A program made the translations under genes and the position numbers. From Litorimonas sp965205225 (GTDB lineage: Bacteria; Pseudomonadota; Alphaproteobacteria; Caulobacterales; Maricaulaceae), in the NCBI GenBank assembly GCA_965205225.1, contig CBDBFZ010000003.1, positions 1,178,001 to 1,242,000 on the forward strand: DNA of 64,000 nt, given 5' to 3'. Below are positions 1 through 8,139 of the stretch, piece by piece; positions within the stretch are counted from its first letter, which is position 1; each line of letters starts with the position of its first letter. Under the pieces are notes generated by a model that had not been told where the DNA came from, did not search any database, and worked only from the letters and a program-made list of their open reading frames with translations.

Positions 1-20
1 ACCGGTCAGATTCAACCGAC

Positions 21-878
21 GTGACCGTCAGTTTCGAGTTTTTCCCGCCAAAGACCGGTGCCGCCGAGAACCGGCTCTGGGCAGCGATCGAAAAGCTTGA
101 ACCGTTCTCACCGGATTTCGTCTCCGTCACCTATGGCGCCGGCGGGTCCACACGCGAACGCACACACCGCACGGTGGAGCGTATGGCGCGCGAGACGAGT
201 TTCACACCCGCTGCGCATCTGACATGTGTCGACGCATCGCGCGCCGAAATTGATGCGATTGCTCAGGACTATTGGGATGCAGGGATTAGGCACATCGTCG
301 CGCTGCGCGGAGATCCGACTGAGGGCATTGGCGAGCGTTATATGCCGCATCCTGACGGCTATGATTATGCCTCCGACCTTGTCGCGGGGCTGAAGAATAT
401 TGCCGATTTCGAAGTGTCCGTATCTGCCTATCCGGAACTTCACCCGGAGAGCGGGGACTGGCGCGCAGAAATTGATAATCTGAAGCGCAAGATCGATGCG
501 GGGGCAACGCGCGCGATTACGCAATTCTTTTTTTCACCGGATATTTTTTGGCAGTTCCAGGACCGGGTTCTGGATACGGGTCTTGATATTCCCATTGTGC
601 CCGGTCTGATGTTGCAGCCCAACATTAAGGGCCTGCAGCGCATGTCATCATTGTGCGGCGTCGCCGTTCCGGATTGGTATGTGGAGCTGTTTGATGGCCT
701 CGATAATGATCCGCTGACGCGTGACATGCTGACGGCATCGCTCATGTCGGAATTGACGGCGGAACTCTATGATCGCGGCGTTCGCCATTACCATCTCTAT
801 ACGCTGAACCGTGCCGAGATCGCCGGTGCCGTTGCGCGCGTATTGGGCATGCATCGGCGGACCTTGCCAGCCGCGTAA
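21..878 (+). CDS. metF: Methylenetetrahydrofolate reductase (MetF)
   Basis: Reduces 5,10-methylene-THF to 5-methyl-THF for methionine synthesis, using FAD and NAD(P)H in the cytosol. The N-terminal FEFFPPKT motif, the VTYGAGGSTR segment and a single TIM-barrel-sized domain of 285 residues fit the family (about 290-300 residues). The GTG at 21 is the first start available, but the frame is open back to the window edge, so the true start may lie upstream and the gene may be truncated by the window. The TerB/DnaJ gene follows after 9 bp, so they are probably co-transcribed. Confidence 0.93.
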   Translation: MTVSFEFFPPKTGAAENRLWAAIEKLEPFSPDFVSVTYGAGGSTRERTHRTVERMARETSFTPAAHLTCVDASRAEIDAIAQDYWDAGIRHIVALRGDPTEGIGERYMPHPDGYDYASDLVAGLKNIADFEVSVSAYPELHPESGDWRAEIDNLKRKIDAGATRAITQFFFSPDIFWQFQDRVLDTGLDIPIVPGLMLQPNIKGLQRMSSLCGVAVPDWYVELFDGLDNDPLTRDMLTASLMSELTAELYDRGVRHYHLYTLNRAEIAGAVARVLGMHRRTLPAA

Positions 879-887
879 GGTGCGCTC

Positions 888-1580
888 TTGATCTGGACCC
901 GTCTATTTACAGCTGCGACGCAGCTCTTCGGTCCGCCAAACCTGTCCGACGGACGCGGGACGGCGGGCTCTGTCGAGGATGCCTCCGTAGTCGCAGCGCT
1001 GGTTGCGCTGGGGGCGAAAATGGCGAAGGCTGACGGAGAAGTTCGGACTGAAGATATCGCTGCCTTTGAACAGGTTTTTAAAGCTGAGCCCGGCTCCCGC
1101 GCCATGGTCGAGCGTTTCTTTCGCTTGGCGCGTCAGACAACGCTGGGCTTTGAGCGCTATGCCCGCAGGGTCGCCCGGCATTTCCGTGCCCGCCCAGCGG
1201 CATTGGAAGATGTGATGGACGGCTTGTTCCATATCGCCTTGGCAGACGGTATTTTGACGGTTGATGAGAGTGACTATCTGGCGCGAGTTGCTGAGATATT
1301 CGGCTTTACGGAGGCGGAGTATGGACGCATCAAGGCAACCCATGTCGGACGCGATGCCGATGACCCCTATCTCATCCTTGCAATTGATGAGACTGTCTCT
1401 GACGAGGATCTGAAGAAGGCGTATCGCCGTGCGGCGGCCGCCAATCATCCAGACCGAATTGTTTCGCGAGGTCTGCCGCAAGAGATGACAGCACTCGCCA
1501 CCCATAAGATGGCCCTGATCAATCGCGCCTATGCGCAGATACAGGCGCAGCGGAGGAAAGAGCGGGCAATTCTGCTCTAA
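888..1580 (+). CDS. TerB-DnaJ domain protein (DjlA-like co-chaperone)
   Basis: A 230-residue protein with an alpha-helical TerB-like domain (about residues 25-150, acidic LADGILTVDE-type motif) followed by a C-terminal J domain (about 160-225) containing an HPD motif (NHPDR). This is the alphaproteobacterial DjlA-like layout, a DnaK co-chaperone. No clear N-terminal membrane anchor is visible. A TTG start at 888 is assumed because it is the first start after metF and gives the usual hydrophobic MIWTRLF-type beginning. In related genomes this gene is often close to the amidase that lies here at 7194, which suggests that the intervening 5 kb was inserted. Confidence 0.85.
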   Translation: MIWTRLFTAATQLFGPPNLSDGRGTAGSVEDASVVAALVALGAKMAKADGEVRTEDIAAFEQVFKAEPGSRAMVERFFRLARQTTLGFERYARRVARHFRARPAALEDVMDGLFHIALADGILTVDESDYLARVAEIFGFTEAEYGRIKATHVGRDADDPYLILAIDETVSDEDLKKAYRRAAAANHPDRIVSRGLPQEMTALATHKMALINRAYAQIQAQRRKERAILL

Positions 1581-1685
1581 TTCAGGGTGGAAGTGGCCAT
1601 AATTACACGCCGATGTGACGATATCGCTATGCGCACGGTCTTGACCCGACCGTATTTGTTCCCAATTTAGGGTGGCAGGAGACGC

Positions 1686-2045
1686 ATGATGACAGGAACA
1701 CAACACCTTCTAGGGCCCGGTGCCGGGCTGTTCGGACAAATTGGTCGCTGGTTGACACTCGCGAGTGTCACGGTTGCGGCTGCATTCATGCTGTTTTTCT
1801 CGGCTGCTTTTGCCCTCGTCCTGATCAGTGTGATTGCCATTCTGGCTTTGGTAGCCGTCAGTGTATTCTGGATTCGCGCCAAATTAACGGGGCGACCTTT
1901 TGGGCCGCGCGCACAAATGGATGCGCATATGGCGGATATATGTCGTCAGATGGGTGTGGACAATCGACCTGATGTCGATGCCGCCTCTGCTGGCCCCATC
2001 ATTGAAGCCCGGGAAACATTGGAAGGCTGGACCGTCGAGCGCTAA
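1686..2045 (+). CDS. Small two-helix membrane protein, unknown function
   Basis: 119 residues. A long hydrophobic stretch at about residues 22-64 makes two membrane helices, followed by a soluble C-terminal tail of about 50 residues that is rich in Asp and Ala. I do not recognise a family with confidence. The ATG at 1686 is preceded by a purine-rich GGCAGGAGACGC stretch that fits a ribosome binding site. It sits after the DnaJ-domain gene in the same direction with a 105-bp gap. Confidence 0.6.
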   Translation: MMTGTQHLLGPGAGLFGQIGRWLTLASVTVAAAFMLFFSAAFALVLISVIAILALVAVSVFWIRAKLTGRPFGPRAQMDAHMADICRQMGVDNRPDVDAASAGPIIEARETLEGWTVER

Positions 2046-2150
2046 GCGCTTACGCGCGCGGCCATGACAGGCAGCGACTCAGTTTGTTTGCGAACAAGCA
2101 ACTGCCGAAATTGTTGACGCTTCTGCCGGGCCTCTTCATTCGTGACGAAT

Positions 2151-2465
2151 GGATACAACTTTAAAGCAAGGTGACATTGTCATTCTCGACAATCTCTCCA
2201 TCCATAAAAACTCTCCAGCCATAAAAGCTTACGCGCCAAACGGGCCTTACAAAAACGAGGCGCATGGGTCTTGTTCTTGCCGCCCTACAGCCCTGATCCA
2301 AACTCGATAGAAAAGCCGTCTCAAAACTCAAAGCTCACTTGTGCAAAGCCAAATGCAGACCCATAGACGAACTCTGGAAAGCCATTGGAAATATCTGTAA
2401 CCTCTACTCGCCACGAGGATGTTGGAATGACCTCAATGCAGCCGGGTATGGTCTCACTTAAAATT
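2151..2465 (+). pseudogene. IS630-family transposase, C-terminal remnant
   Basis: Starting at 2151 the translation reads GDIVILDNLS-H-KSPA-type sequence, the conserved DDE-region signature of IS630/Tc1-like transposases. After the frame breaks near 2310, the other frames still spell the PPYSPDLNPIE and LRKAKCRTIDELWKAIG-type C-terminal blocks. Several frameshifts and a stop make it non-functional. The N-terminal two thirds are absent here. A short N-terminal IS630 piece lies far away at 41484. Confidence 0.75.
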
Positions 2466-2483
2466 AAAACGCTCTAATTATCA

Positions 2484-2865
2484 TCTTTCAATAAGTTGCC
2501 CATTTGATCCCGGTGAAGGAAGTTGGAATGACCAGACTTCAACCCTTTCAGGAGAGATCGAATGAACCTTCATAAGAATGCCAAACAGACACTGCGGGGT
2601 CGAGAGCGATTGATACGACTCGTGTTTAGCCCGGAGCGCGCCTCATGACTTGGAGGGATCAGCCCGCGAGCTTTGCGCAAATGGGTGGCGCGGTTCAACG
2701 CCAATGGGGTTGAAGGGTTGATTGATCGCTCGTCAAGGCCGCACCATTTGCGGGCAGTGAGCACGAGCCGCTTGTCCGGTGCATCATCGCGCTGGCCTGT
2801 CACGCCTGCGCGATCTTAACCCGCCCGAACAGGTGCGCCGCTATGAACGCGAAGCCCCGGGCGAC
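2484..2865 (+). mobile_element. IS481-type element remnant, copy 1
   Basis: Degenerate transposase with the N-terminal start (MNLHKNAK), a KWVARFNANGVEGLIDRSSRP-type helix-turn-helix segment and an EQVRRYEREAPGD block. It carries an in-frame TGA just before the SPRALRKW segment and an internal deletion that joins the RIIALAC block directly to LSRLRDLNP. The same two lesions are present in copy 2 at 5756-6492. Homology stops at about 2865, after which the sequence is unrelated. Confidence 0.8.
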
Positions 2866-2971
2866 CGCAGCGAAGCGAGGATACGGCCCGTCTATTTTGC
2901 TTGCGAGGGGGAAGGCGGGCTTTCGTCCCCTGACGGTGTCCGGTCTCGGGTGCAAGAGACGAATGACTTCC

Positions 2972-3196
2972 ATGCGTGAAAATGCCTACTGGATTGACTA
3001 TTCCTGCTGGATTGACTATATGAGAATCATGGTAACCCTATGGACAGACAAGAAATCTCTGCGCAACGCCGTTAAAGCTAAGCGTAAAACGGGGAATTGG
3101 ACTAGTGGTGTCGAGTCTCTGCGCTCGGTTTCGCCCAAAATAGGAGAACGTATCGAATCTAAATCCTCGTCTAAAGTGGCCAAAGAGGCGAAATAA
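2972..3196 (+). CDS. Doubtful 74-residue ORF
   Basis: Open frame with an ATG at 2972, a basic Lys/Ser-rich C-terminus and an internal near-repeat (WIDYSCWIDY) that comes from an 18-bp tandem duplication at 2989-3019. No family is recognised and no ribosome binding site stands out. It may be chance reading through IS-adjacent debris, or a leader ORF for the membrane protein that begins 20 bp downstream. Confidence 0.2.
   Translation: MRENAYWIDYSCWIDYMRIMVTLWTDKKSLRNAVKAKRKTGNWTSGVESLRSVSPKIGERIESKSSSKVAKEAK
2989..3019. repeat. 18-bp tandem duplication (1.7 copies)
   Basis: The unit ctggattgactattcctg is followed directly by ctggattgactat. It is one of eight short tandem duplications in the window. 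Confidence 0.85.
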
Positions 3197-3215
3197 GCTC
3201 CAGGGCGCTTGACCG

Positions 3216-4046
3216 ATGTTTTCATTCGCGTTTATCGCGCCAGCCCTGTTCTTCCTTCCCGGCTTCACGGCCTTTAGCGGAAACTACATTCGGAATTCCA
3301 AGAGGACTATTCGTCGGGGGCAGATACGGACCATAGCCGTGAATGCCTTCACGTTGATCGTATTCGTCTCTCTATTGGTTCATGCTGTCCTTCTGGCGAT
3401 CATTCTGGCTGCTGCTTCATCAGGTCTGATGGGGCTTGAGTGGGATGATTCAATCATTTCTTGGCCCCTCAAGGTCATCATCGGGAAAGCCGATCCGAGC
3501 CTTACCCAGCTGATATGGACCCTGTTCTACTGCCTGTTCGCGGCGATAGTCGGATTTTTATTGGGCTACTTTAGGAAGAAAAGGATTCAGGACGACTCGA
3601 TCGAGGGTCTGTTCGATCAGGCCGACCCGAATGAAAACCTTCAGGTCATCGCCTATGTTTACCTGTACACGTCTTCACCGGGCGAGGACTGTGAAGAGGG
3701 CTACATCGGAGCGGTTTCCGGACTCGGACTTACGACCGGGGGAGCAGTGTCTTGGGTTCAGCTCGTTGAGCCGACCCGTTTTACGGTCAAGAAACCGCGA
3801 CTCACCGACGATTTGGCAGAGCTCAAGGAATGGAAGGACGATTTGGCAGAGCTCAAGGAATGGAAGATCGGTCAAGTGGGTATCCAACCCGACAAAAGCA
3901 AACAGACCGAATCCGAAGCCCCACCTACATTGATGATGTTGACCCCAGATAATTTCAGTCATGTCATCTTCACCCTCTTTAACAGCAAAGAAGACGTAGA
4001 AGACGAAGAGTTGCCCGCGGACCATGGAGGCCGTTCAATATCTTAA
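3216..4046 (+). CDS. DUF6338-like membrane protein
   Basis: 276 residues with an N-terminal hydrophobic segment (about 3-20), a second membrane segment (about 41-68) and a third (about 96-117), then a cytoplasmic C-terminal domain of about 155 residues. The FFLPGF N-terminus and overall layout resemble DUF6338 proteins, small multi-pass proteins common on accessory islands; the role is not known. A perfect 30-bp in-frame duplication at 3807-3866 doubles DDLAELKEWK (about residues 198-217). The 3' end overlaps a 58-codon ORF starting at 4024. The location between two IS481 remnants suggests it arrived with mobile DNA. Confidence 0.6.
   Translation: MFSFAFIAPALFFLPGFTAFSGNYIRNSKRTIRRGQIRTIAVNAFTLIVFVSLLVHAVLLAIILAAASSGLMGLEWDDSIISWPLKVIIGKADPSLTQLIWTLFYCLFAAIVGFLLGYFRKKRIQDDSIEGLFDQADPNENLQVIAYVYLYTSSPGEDCEEGYIGAVSGLGLTTGGAVSWVQLVEPTRFTVKKPRLTDDLAELKEWKDDLAELKEWKIGQVGIQPDKSKQTESEAPPTLMMLTPDNFSHVIFTLFNSKEDVEDEELPADHGGRSIS
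3807..3866. repeat. 30-bp perfect tandem duplication inside the DUF6338-like gene
   Basis: The 30-base unit at 3807-3836, which encodes DDLAELKEWK, is repeated exactly at 3837-3866. The reading frame is kept. Confidence 0.95.
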
Positions 4047-4200
4047 AAATCCGGACGGCCAGCTCCTCAATGCCATGTGCCTTTGGGAATATTTCAATGA
4101 ACAGTTCCGTCTCGGTCGTCTGTCTGAAATCCATGCCGAGGCCGGTCCATGCGGTCTGCTGCGCGACGGTGACGGTCAATTGATTCAGCCGTTGGTATGA
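4024..4200 (+). CDS. Small 58-residue ORF overlapping the membrane protein gene
   Basis: ATG at 4024, stop TGA at 4198-4200, beginning MEAVQYLKNPDG and ending GQLIQPLV. It overlaps the end of the DUF6338-like gene by 23 bp, which is typical of translational coupling. No transmembrane segment or known domain is seen. A C-terminal motif of the form GLLRDGDGQLIQPL looks like a compact beta hairpin. The function is unknown; it is plausible as a partner of the membrane protein because the two are coupled and both lie between IS remnants. Confidence 0.45.
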   Translation: MEAVQYLKNPDGQLLNAMCLWEYFNEQFRLGRLSEIHAEAGPCGLLRDGDGQLIQPLV

Positions 4201-4204
4201 GGCG

Positions 4205-5236
4205 TTATCTCAGGATGATTGAGCGCTGATCCGGATCTTCGGGAAAGACGCGGCCAGAACTGATGCACTGAAACATATGCTCAAAAACCAGCCCCGCCTT
4301 ACCCTCCTCATTATAGCGGAAGTAATCATGGCCTGTGGGCCTATCGTAATCGGTGTTGATGTCATCGCAATCGGCCTGAAACACGTTTCGGGGTGTTTTG
4401 CGCATGTCTTCGGCCCCGCTATGGCCGAGGCGGCGGGAGGCCACTTTGTTTTTCAGATTCGCGGCCTTGCTGGCACGCAGGGCCAGGTCGTCAGAGGCAT
4501 AGTACACGACCACGTTGCGTGACGCATGGCTGATCAGTTCACCGGGCTGACCGTAATGCAGTGTTTCGTTCACGACATCGGCGGCGACCATGAACGTGTT
4601 GCGCAAGATGAGCGGCACACCCGAAACCAGATCGTATTTATTCCACTCCACAAGTGATTGTCGCAGCACCCGGTTACCCATGGAATGCGCCAGCAGGTTG
4701 ATCCGCTTGAGGCAGGGGGCAACCTTGGAGTCGTTGTCTGAGTTACGCCAGGTCATGAACTTTCCCAGCACCCGGGCGAAGGAACTCGCGCTATTATCAG
4801 CCGATTTCTGGTCATCCCAATAATCCTTGACAATGCCCATATCGTTATCGCAGGGCCAGATCAAAGGCACGACCAGCACTTCCTTTTGTTTCTTCGCATC
4901 GCAAAGATCCTGAAGTTCTTGCGTCGTTTCAAAAACGTATTCGGGCAGGTTGTTAAACCCGTGGATGTAGATCAGGAACTGGCGGTAATCGCTGTCCCTC
5001 AGGCGTTTGAGAAACTCCTGACTGCCAATTTCTTTGTGATTGCGCTGTTTTGTATCGCCCGTGGTCACGATCGGCCCGGTTTCGCAGAAAAAGACCGAGT
5101 TGCTGGACCCGTTATTGTCCATGTCAAAATTCCAATTGCGGCCTTTTCTGGTTTTAATGCTCTGCGTTGGAAAACGGTTGGTTATGAACAGCATGTCCTG
5201 GATCCTTTCAGTCACGTCAGCGGCATTTAGTTCCAC
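4205..5236 (-). CDS. Alpha/beta hydrolase, DUF900-like
   Basis: 343 residues. The core of an alpha/beta hydrolase is visible: a YIHGFNN oxyanion-type motif (about 90-96), an AHSMGNR nucleophile elbow (about residue 185, serine nucleophile, first glycine replaced by alanine as is usual in DUF900) and an acidic plus histidine C-terminal part (GHDYFRYN, about 305). No signal peptide is evident. The GTG start at 5236 overlaps the end of the upstream secreted-protein frame by about 10 bp. It converges on the DUF6338-like gene. It may act as an esterase or lipase-like enzyme; the substrate is unknown. Confidence 0.7.
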   Translation of the reverse strand: MELNAADVTERIQDMLFITNRFPTQSIKTRKGRNWNFDMDNNGSSNSVFFCETGPIVTTGDTKQRNHKEIGSQEFLKRLRDSDYRQFLIYIHGFNNLPEYVFETTQELQDLCDAKKQKEVLVVPLIWPCDNDMGIVKDYWDDQKSADNSASSFARVLGKFMTWRNSDNDSKVAPCLKRINLLAHSMGNRVLRQSLVEWNKYDLVSGVPLILRNTFMVAADVVNETLHYGQPGELISHASRNVVVYYASDDLALRASKAANLKNKVASRRLGHSGAEDMRKTPRNVFQADCDDINTDYDRPTGHDYFRYNEEGKAGLVFEHMFQCISSGRVFPEDPDQRSIILR

Positions 5237-5675
5237 TTACATACACATTTTAATTTAGGTACAGAAATAATTTTATTGTTTTCATCGGGAAACCTAATAT
5301 ATCTTGCAACCTCTTCAGTTGGGATTAGGGGGCTTGCGCAGGCAAATAAATCAAGCTCAAACTCAGGTGTAAGCGATGGAAGCGGCGGATGTATTTTCGC
5401 CTCTTTGCCTGGTTGAATGTCGTTAAGCCTAAACTCACGTTGTGGATTCCACCAACCATATTCACGCTCATACTTCTTAACTTGGCCCAGAACGTTACTG
5501 CAAACCCACAATGATTGTCGATCTCATCGCGGAGACCATACGAAACACACTTCTTTGCTAATAAGGAGGGAACCTCTAAAGTCCTCTGATCGATATCCTG
5601 AGCCGCCAATCGGGTCGGGAAAAGAGCCAGAAATATCAGAGATAAAGTAACATATCGCATTATATTATTTTTCAT
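5227..5675 (-). pseudogene. Secreted protein gene split by a frameshift
   Basis: The ATG at 5675 begins a clear signal peptide (MKNNIMRYVTLSLIFLALF, cleavage after LAAQ-type residues) followed by Cys-containing mature sequence (KKCVSYGLRDEIDNHCGF). Near 5505-5520 the plausible coding frame changes: downstream, the frame ending at 5227 reads YEREYGWWNPQREFRLND and runs to an open C-terminus with several Cys residues, while the original frame becomes low-complexity. One base gained or lost would join the two into a protein of about 148 residues. No family is recognised. It is coupled to the hydrolase gene by overlap. Confidence 0.5.
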
Positions 5676-6295
5676 TATATGTCCCATCCCGGATGAACGC
5701 TTATAACATAAGGTGAAAGCTTATAATAACCGCCTTTCCCGCGCAACCCTTTTTTCTTTCAATAAGGTGTCCTGTTGATCCCGGTGAAGGAAGCTGGAAT
5801 TACCGAACTTCAATCCCTTCAGGAGAGATCGAATGAACCTCCATAAGAATGCCAAACAGACACTGCGGGGTCGAGAGCGATTGATACGACTCGTGTTTAG
5901 CCCGGAGCGCGCCTCATGACTTGGAGGGATCAGCCCGCGAGCTTTGCGCAAATGGGTGGCGCGGTTCAACGCCAATGGGGTTGAAGGGTTGATTGATCGC
6001 TCGTCAAGGCCGCACCATTTGCGGGCAGTGACGCCCGAGCCGCTTGTCCGGCGCATCATCGTGCTGGCCTGTCACGCCTGCGCGATCTTAACCCGCGAAC
6101 AGGTGCGCCGCTATGAACGCGAAGCCCCGGGCGACTTGATCCATCTCGACATCAAGAAACTCGGGCGGTTTGAACGCCCTGGCCACCGCGTGACGGGCGG
6201 GCGCACGCGCCAGTCTACCCCCCGCAGCCGAGCGATTGGCGGCTATGGCCGGGAATATGTGCATGTCGGCACTGACGACCATTCGCGCCTCTCCT

Positions 6296-6337
6296 TTAGC
6301 CAGATCCATTTAGCCAGATCCATTTAGCCAGATCCAT
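6296..6337. repeat. 14-bp unit, three tandem copies
   Basis: The unit ttagccagatccat is repeated three times exactly, inside the IS481 copy 2 transposase, just after the segment for SFSQIH. Confidence 0.93.
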
Positions 6338-6386
6338 GCCGATGAAAAAGCGCGCAGTGCTATTGTCCACCTCAGGGCCGCCGTTG

Positions 6387-6419
6387 CCTGGTACAAGCCT
6401 GGTACAAGCCTGGTACAAG
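6387..6419. repeat. 11-bp unit, three tandem copies
   Basis: The unit cctggtacaag is repeated three times exactly, just upstream of the RLGVKVTRVM-type segment of IS481 copy 2. Each added copy shifts the frame. Confidence 0.93.
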
Positions 6420-6498
6420 CGGCTCGGTGTGAAAGTGACCCGTGTCATGACCAATAATGGCAGCTGCTATATCGCGAAAGCCTTTACCGCTGCTGGGT

Positions 6499-6763
6499 GG
6501 AAACTCATTAGTGTCGCGCTTTATGCGGCTCTGCTGGTGTCTGTTTTCGCACATGGTCAGTATTTTCGTTTGCTGCAAACCTATTAACTCAGTCAGGATG
6601 TTTTCCCCTGTCTTTGATGACAACCGTATGGGCCTGTCTTCTGAGTGTCCTAATGTTGAATGAGACGCTTTATCCGCGCTACATCATCGGGGCATTGCTG
6701 ATCTTGCCCTGTGTCTGGATCATCGCCCGCTGCGGAACTGTTTCACCCGTGCAGGAGGACTGA
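6499..6763 (+). pseudogene. EamA/DMT-family transporter, C-terminal stump
   Basis: The translation reads VALYAALLVSVFAHGQYF-type sequence, then, after a TAA and a frameshift near 6586-6617, TTVWACLLSVLMLNETLYP and IIGALLILPCVWIIAR. These are the last helices of an EamA drug/metabolite transporter (the GHGQYYRL, PLTLMTPVWG, LGE-L-PR regions of the family). The N-terminal part is missing and is replaced by the IS481 copy. It stops 2 bp before the DUF1801 start, so the DUF1801-amidase pair once followed an intact transporter. Confidence 0.7.
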
Positions 6764-6765
6764 CA

Positions 6766-7197
6766 ATGGCCAATAAGACTGTGCCGAAAGGGCTGAAGAT
6801 TGCCGACTATATGACGATGATAGAAGATCCGCAGCGCCGCGAGGATTGCCAATGGGTGCTTGAGACCATGCAAGACATTTCAGGTTGGGAGCCAAAACTC
6901 TGGGGCGGAACGCTCGGCAGCGCCATTGTTGGCTTTGGTGAGTATCACTATAAATATGACAGCGGGCGGGAAGGTGACTTCATGCGCCTTGGCTTTGCCA
7001 ACCGGGCGCAGAATATTACGCTCTACATTATGCCAGGATATGAAAGCATGGGTGACCAGCTGAACCGCCTGGGCAAGCATAAGACGGGTAAATCCTGTCT
7101 CTACATCAAGCGTTTGTCGGATGTAGACAAGGATGTTCTCAAAGAGATCATCCGTAAGGACATTGAGATTATGGCGGAGCGATATCCGCCGTCATGA
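6766..7197 (+). CDS. DUF1801 domain protein
   Basis: 143 residues, a single DUF1801 (YdhG/YjhX-like) domain, with the family hallmarks of an early W-L-GGTLG-AIVGFG-YHY segment followed by YIMPGYESM and a KGKSCLYIKRLSDVD-type C-terminal stretch. The biochemical function is unknown. A strong GGAGG lies 7-11 bp upstream of the ATG. The gene ends in ATGA, overlapping the amidase start by 4 bp, so the two are translationally coupled. Confidence 0.85.
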   Translation: MANKTVPKGLKIADYMTMIEDPQRREDCQWVLETMQDISGWEPKLWGGTLGSAIVGFGEYHYKYDSGREGDFMRLGFANRAQNITLYIMPGYESMGDQLNRLGKHKTGKSCLYIKRLSDVDKDVLKEIIRKDIEIMAERYPPS

Positions 7198-7916
7198 CAC
7201 CGATTATCGACGCACCGTCTCCCAATCAAAATGAGCGCAAGCTGCCAGTGTCTCTGCTGGTGCTGCACTATACGGGCATGGAAAGCGGCGCAGCGGCGCT
7301 AGACCGAATGAGGAACCCGGACGCGCAGGTCAGTGCTCATTATATGGTTGAGGAAGATGGCCGGGTCTTCCGGATGATCGAAGAGGACCGTCGGGCTTGG
7401 CATGCGGGTGTTTCGGAATGGATGGGGATTACCGATGTGAACTCTGCCAGTATTGGGATCGAGATCGTCAATGGCGGGCATGATTTCGGTTTGCCTGAAT
7501 TCCCGGATGTTCAAATCAATGCGCTAATTCCGCTCTGCAAGCGGATCATTGTGGACCATAATATTCAGCCTCAGGGCGTCGTTGGTCATTCTGATATTGT
7601 ACCGGATCGGAAAGATGATCCCGGCGAGAAATTTCCGTGGAGCGGACTGGCTGCTGCCGGGATCGGTTTATGGCCAGGAGAGGGGAATGGGGATCGGCGC
7701 GTGCTGTTCTCTCCGAATGATCGTGATCGGGGGGTCGCAATTCTGCAGCGTGCGCTCGCCGGTATTGGCTATGCGGTCGAAATCGATGGCGTCATGAGTG
7801 AGTTGATGGTTGCGGTTATCCGTGCGTTTCAGCGACGATTCCGACAGGATAAAGTGGATGGCGAAGTTGATATGGAGACATTTGATCTCATCGTGCGTGT
7901 TGCGCAGATGGTCTGA
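7194..7916 (+). CDS. N-acetylmuramoyl-L-alanine amidase (AmiD-type, amidase_2)
   Basis: 240 residues. The N-terminal amidase_2 domain (about 15-160) carries the zinc ligands of this fold: H in VLHYTGME, H in AWHAG and the late GHSDI...D segment; the YMVEEDGRVFRMIEED region is typical. The C-terminal part (about 180-238) looks like a peptidoglycan-binding helix bundle (ILQRALAGIGY...VIRAFQRRFR). It cleaves the amide bond between MurNAc and the stem peptide in murein recycling. No signal peptide is seen, so it may be cytoplasmic or exported by another route. Confidence 0.9.
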   Translation: MTPIIDAPSPNQNERKLPVSLLVLHYTGMESGAAALDRMRNPDAQVSAHYMVEEDGRVFRMIEEDRRAWHAGVSEWMGITDVNSASIGIEIVNGGHDFGLPEFPDVQINALIPLCKRIIVDHNIQPQGVVGHSDIVPDRKDDPGEKFPWSGLAAAGIGLWPGEGNGDRRVLFSPNDRDRGVAILQRALAGIGYAVEIDGVMSELMVAVIRAFQRRFRQDKVDGEVDMETFDLIVRVAQMV

Positions 7917-7923
7917 CAGTCTT

Positions 7924-8139
7924 CTATTCGGTCCGGGCTCGTTTAAGCACCCAGACACGGATGTAACTGGCGAGGCCCTGTTCGGGGCTTTGAGAGAGAC
8001 GTCTGTCGTCAAGCCGCCGGATCAGGCCCGATACAGATATTTTTTCTTCCTGTGCAGCGCGGTTCACTTCGGCCCAGAACTCTGGTTCCAGTGCGACCGA
8101 CGTCGCATGGCCATATAGAGAGATGGATCGCTTCTTCAT
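7924..8139 (-). CDS. Ribbon-helix-helix domain protein
   Basis: 71 residues starting at the ATG at 8139 (MKKRSISLYGHATS), with a longer upstream extension in frame that lies inside the thioesterase gene and is not likely used. The sequence SVALEPEFWAEVNRAAQEE followed by SVSGLIRRLDDRR fits the arylsulfate-transferase-associated/RHH_4 ribbon-helix-helix family, small DNA-binding regulators. It overlaps the stop of the thioesterase gene by ATGA, so they are coupled. Confidence 0.8.
   Translation of the reverse strand: MKKRSISLYGHATSVALEPEFWAEVNRAAQEEKISVSGLIRRLDDRRLSQSPEQGLASYIRVWVLKRARTE

Larger units (their letters stand above)
5756..6492 (+). mobile_element. IS481-type element remnant, copy 2
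   Basis: Longer than copy 1 and in the same orientation. It has the MNLHKNAK start, the same TGA and the same internal deletion as copy 1, then continues with LIHLDIKKLGRFERPGHR, YVHVGTDDHSRL (catalytic Asp region) and RLGVKVTRVMTNNGSCY (second Asp region). Two tandem expansions (14 bp x3 at 6296-6337, 11 bp x3 at 6387-6419) further break the frame. The element stops at about 6492, where a transporter stump begins. Confidence 0.82.

Noticed and set aside
108..745. Long minus-strand open frames opposite metF
   Set aside because: They are antisense shadows of a clear MetF gene, with no family pattern and many Cys/Arg runs.
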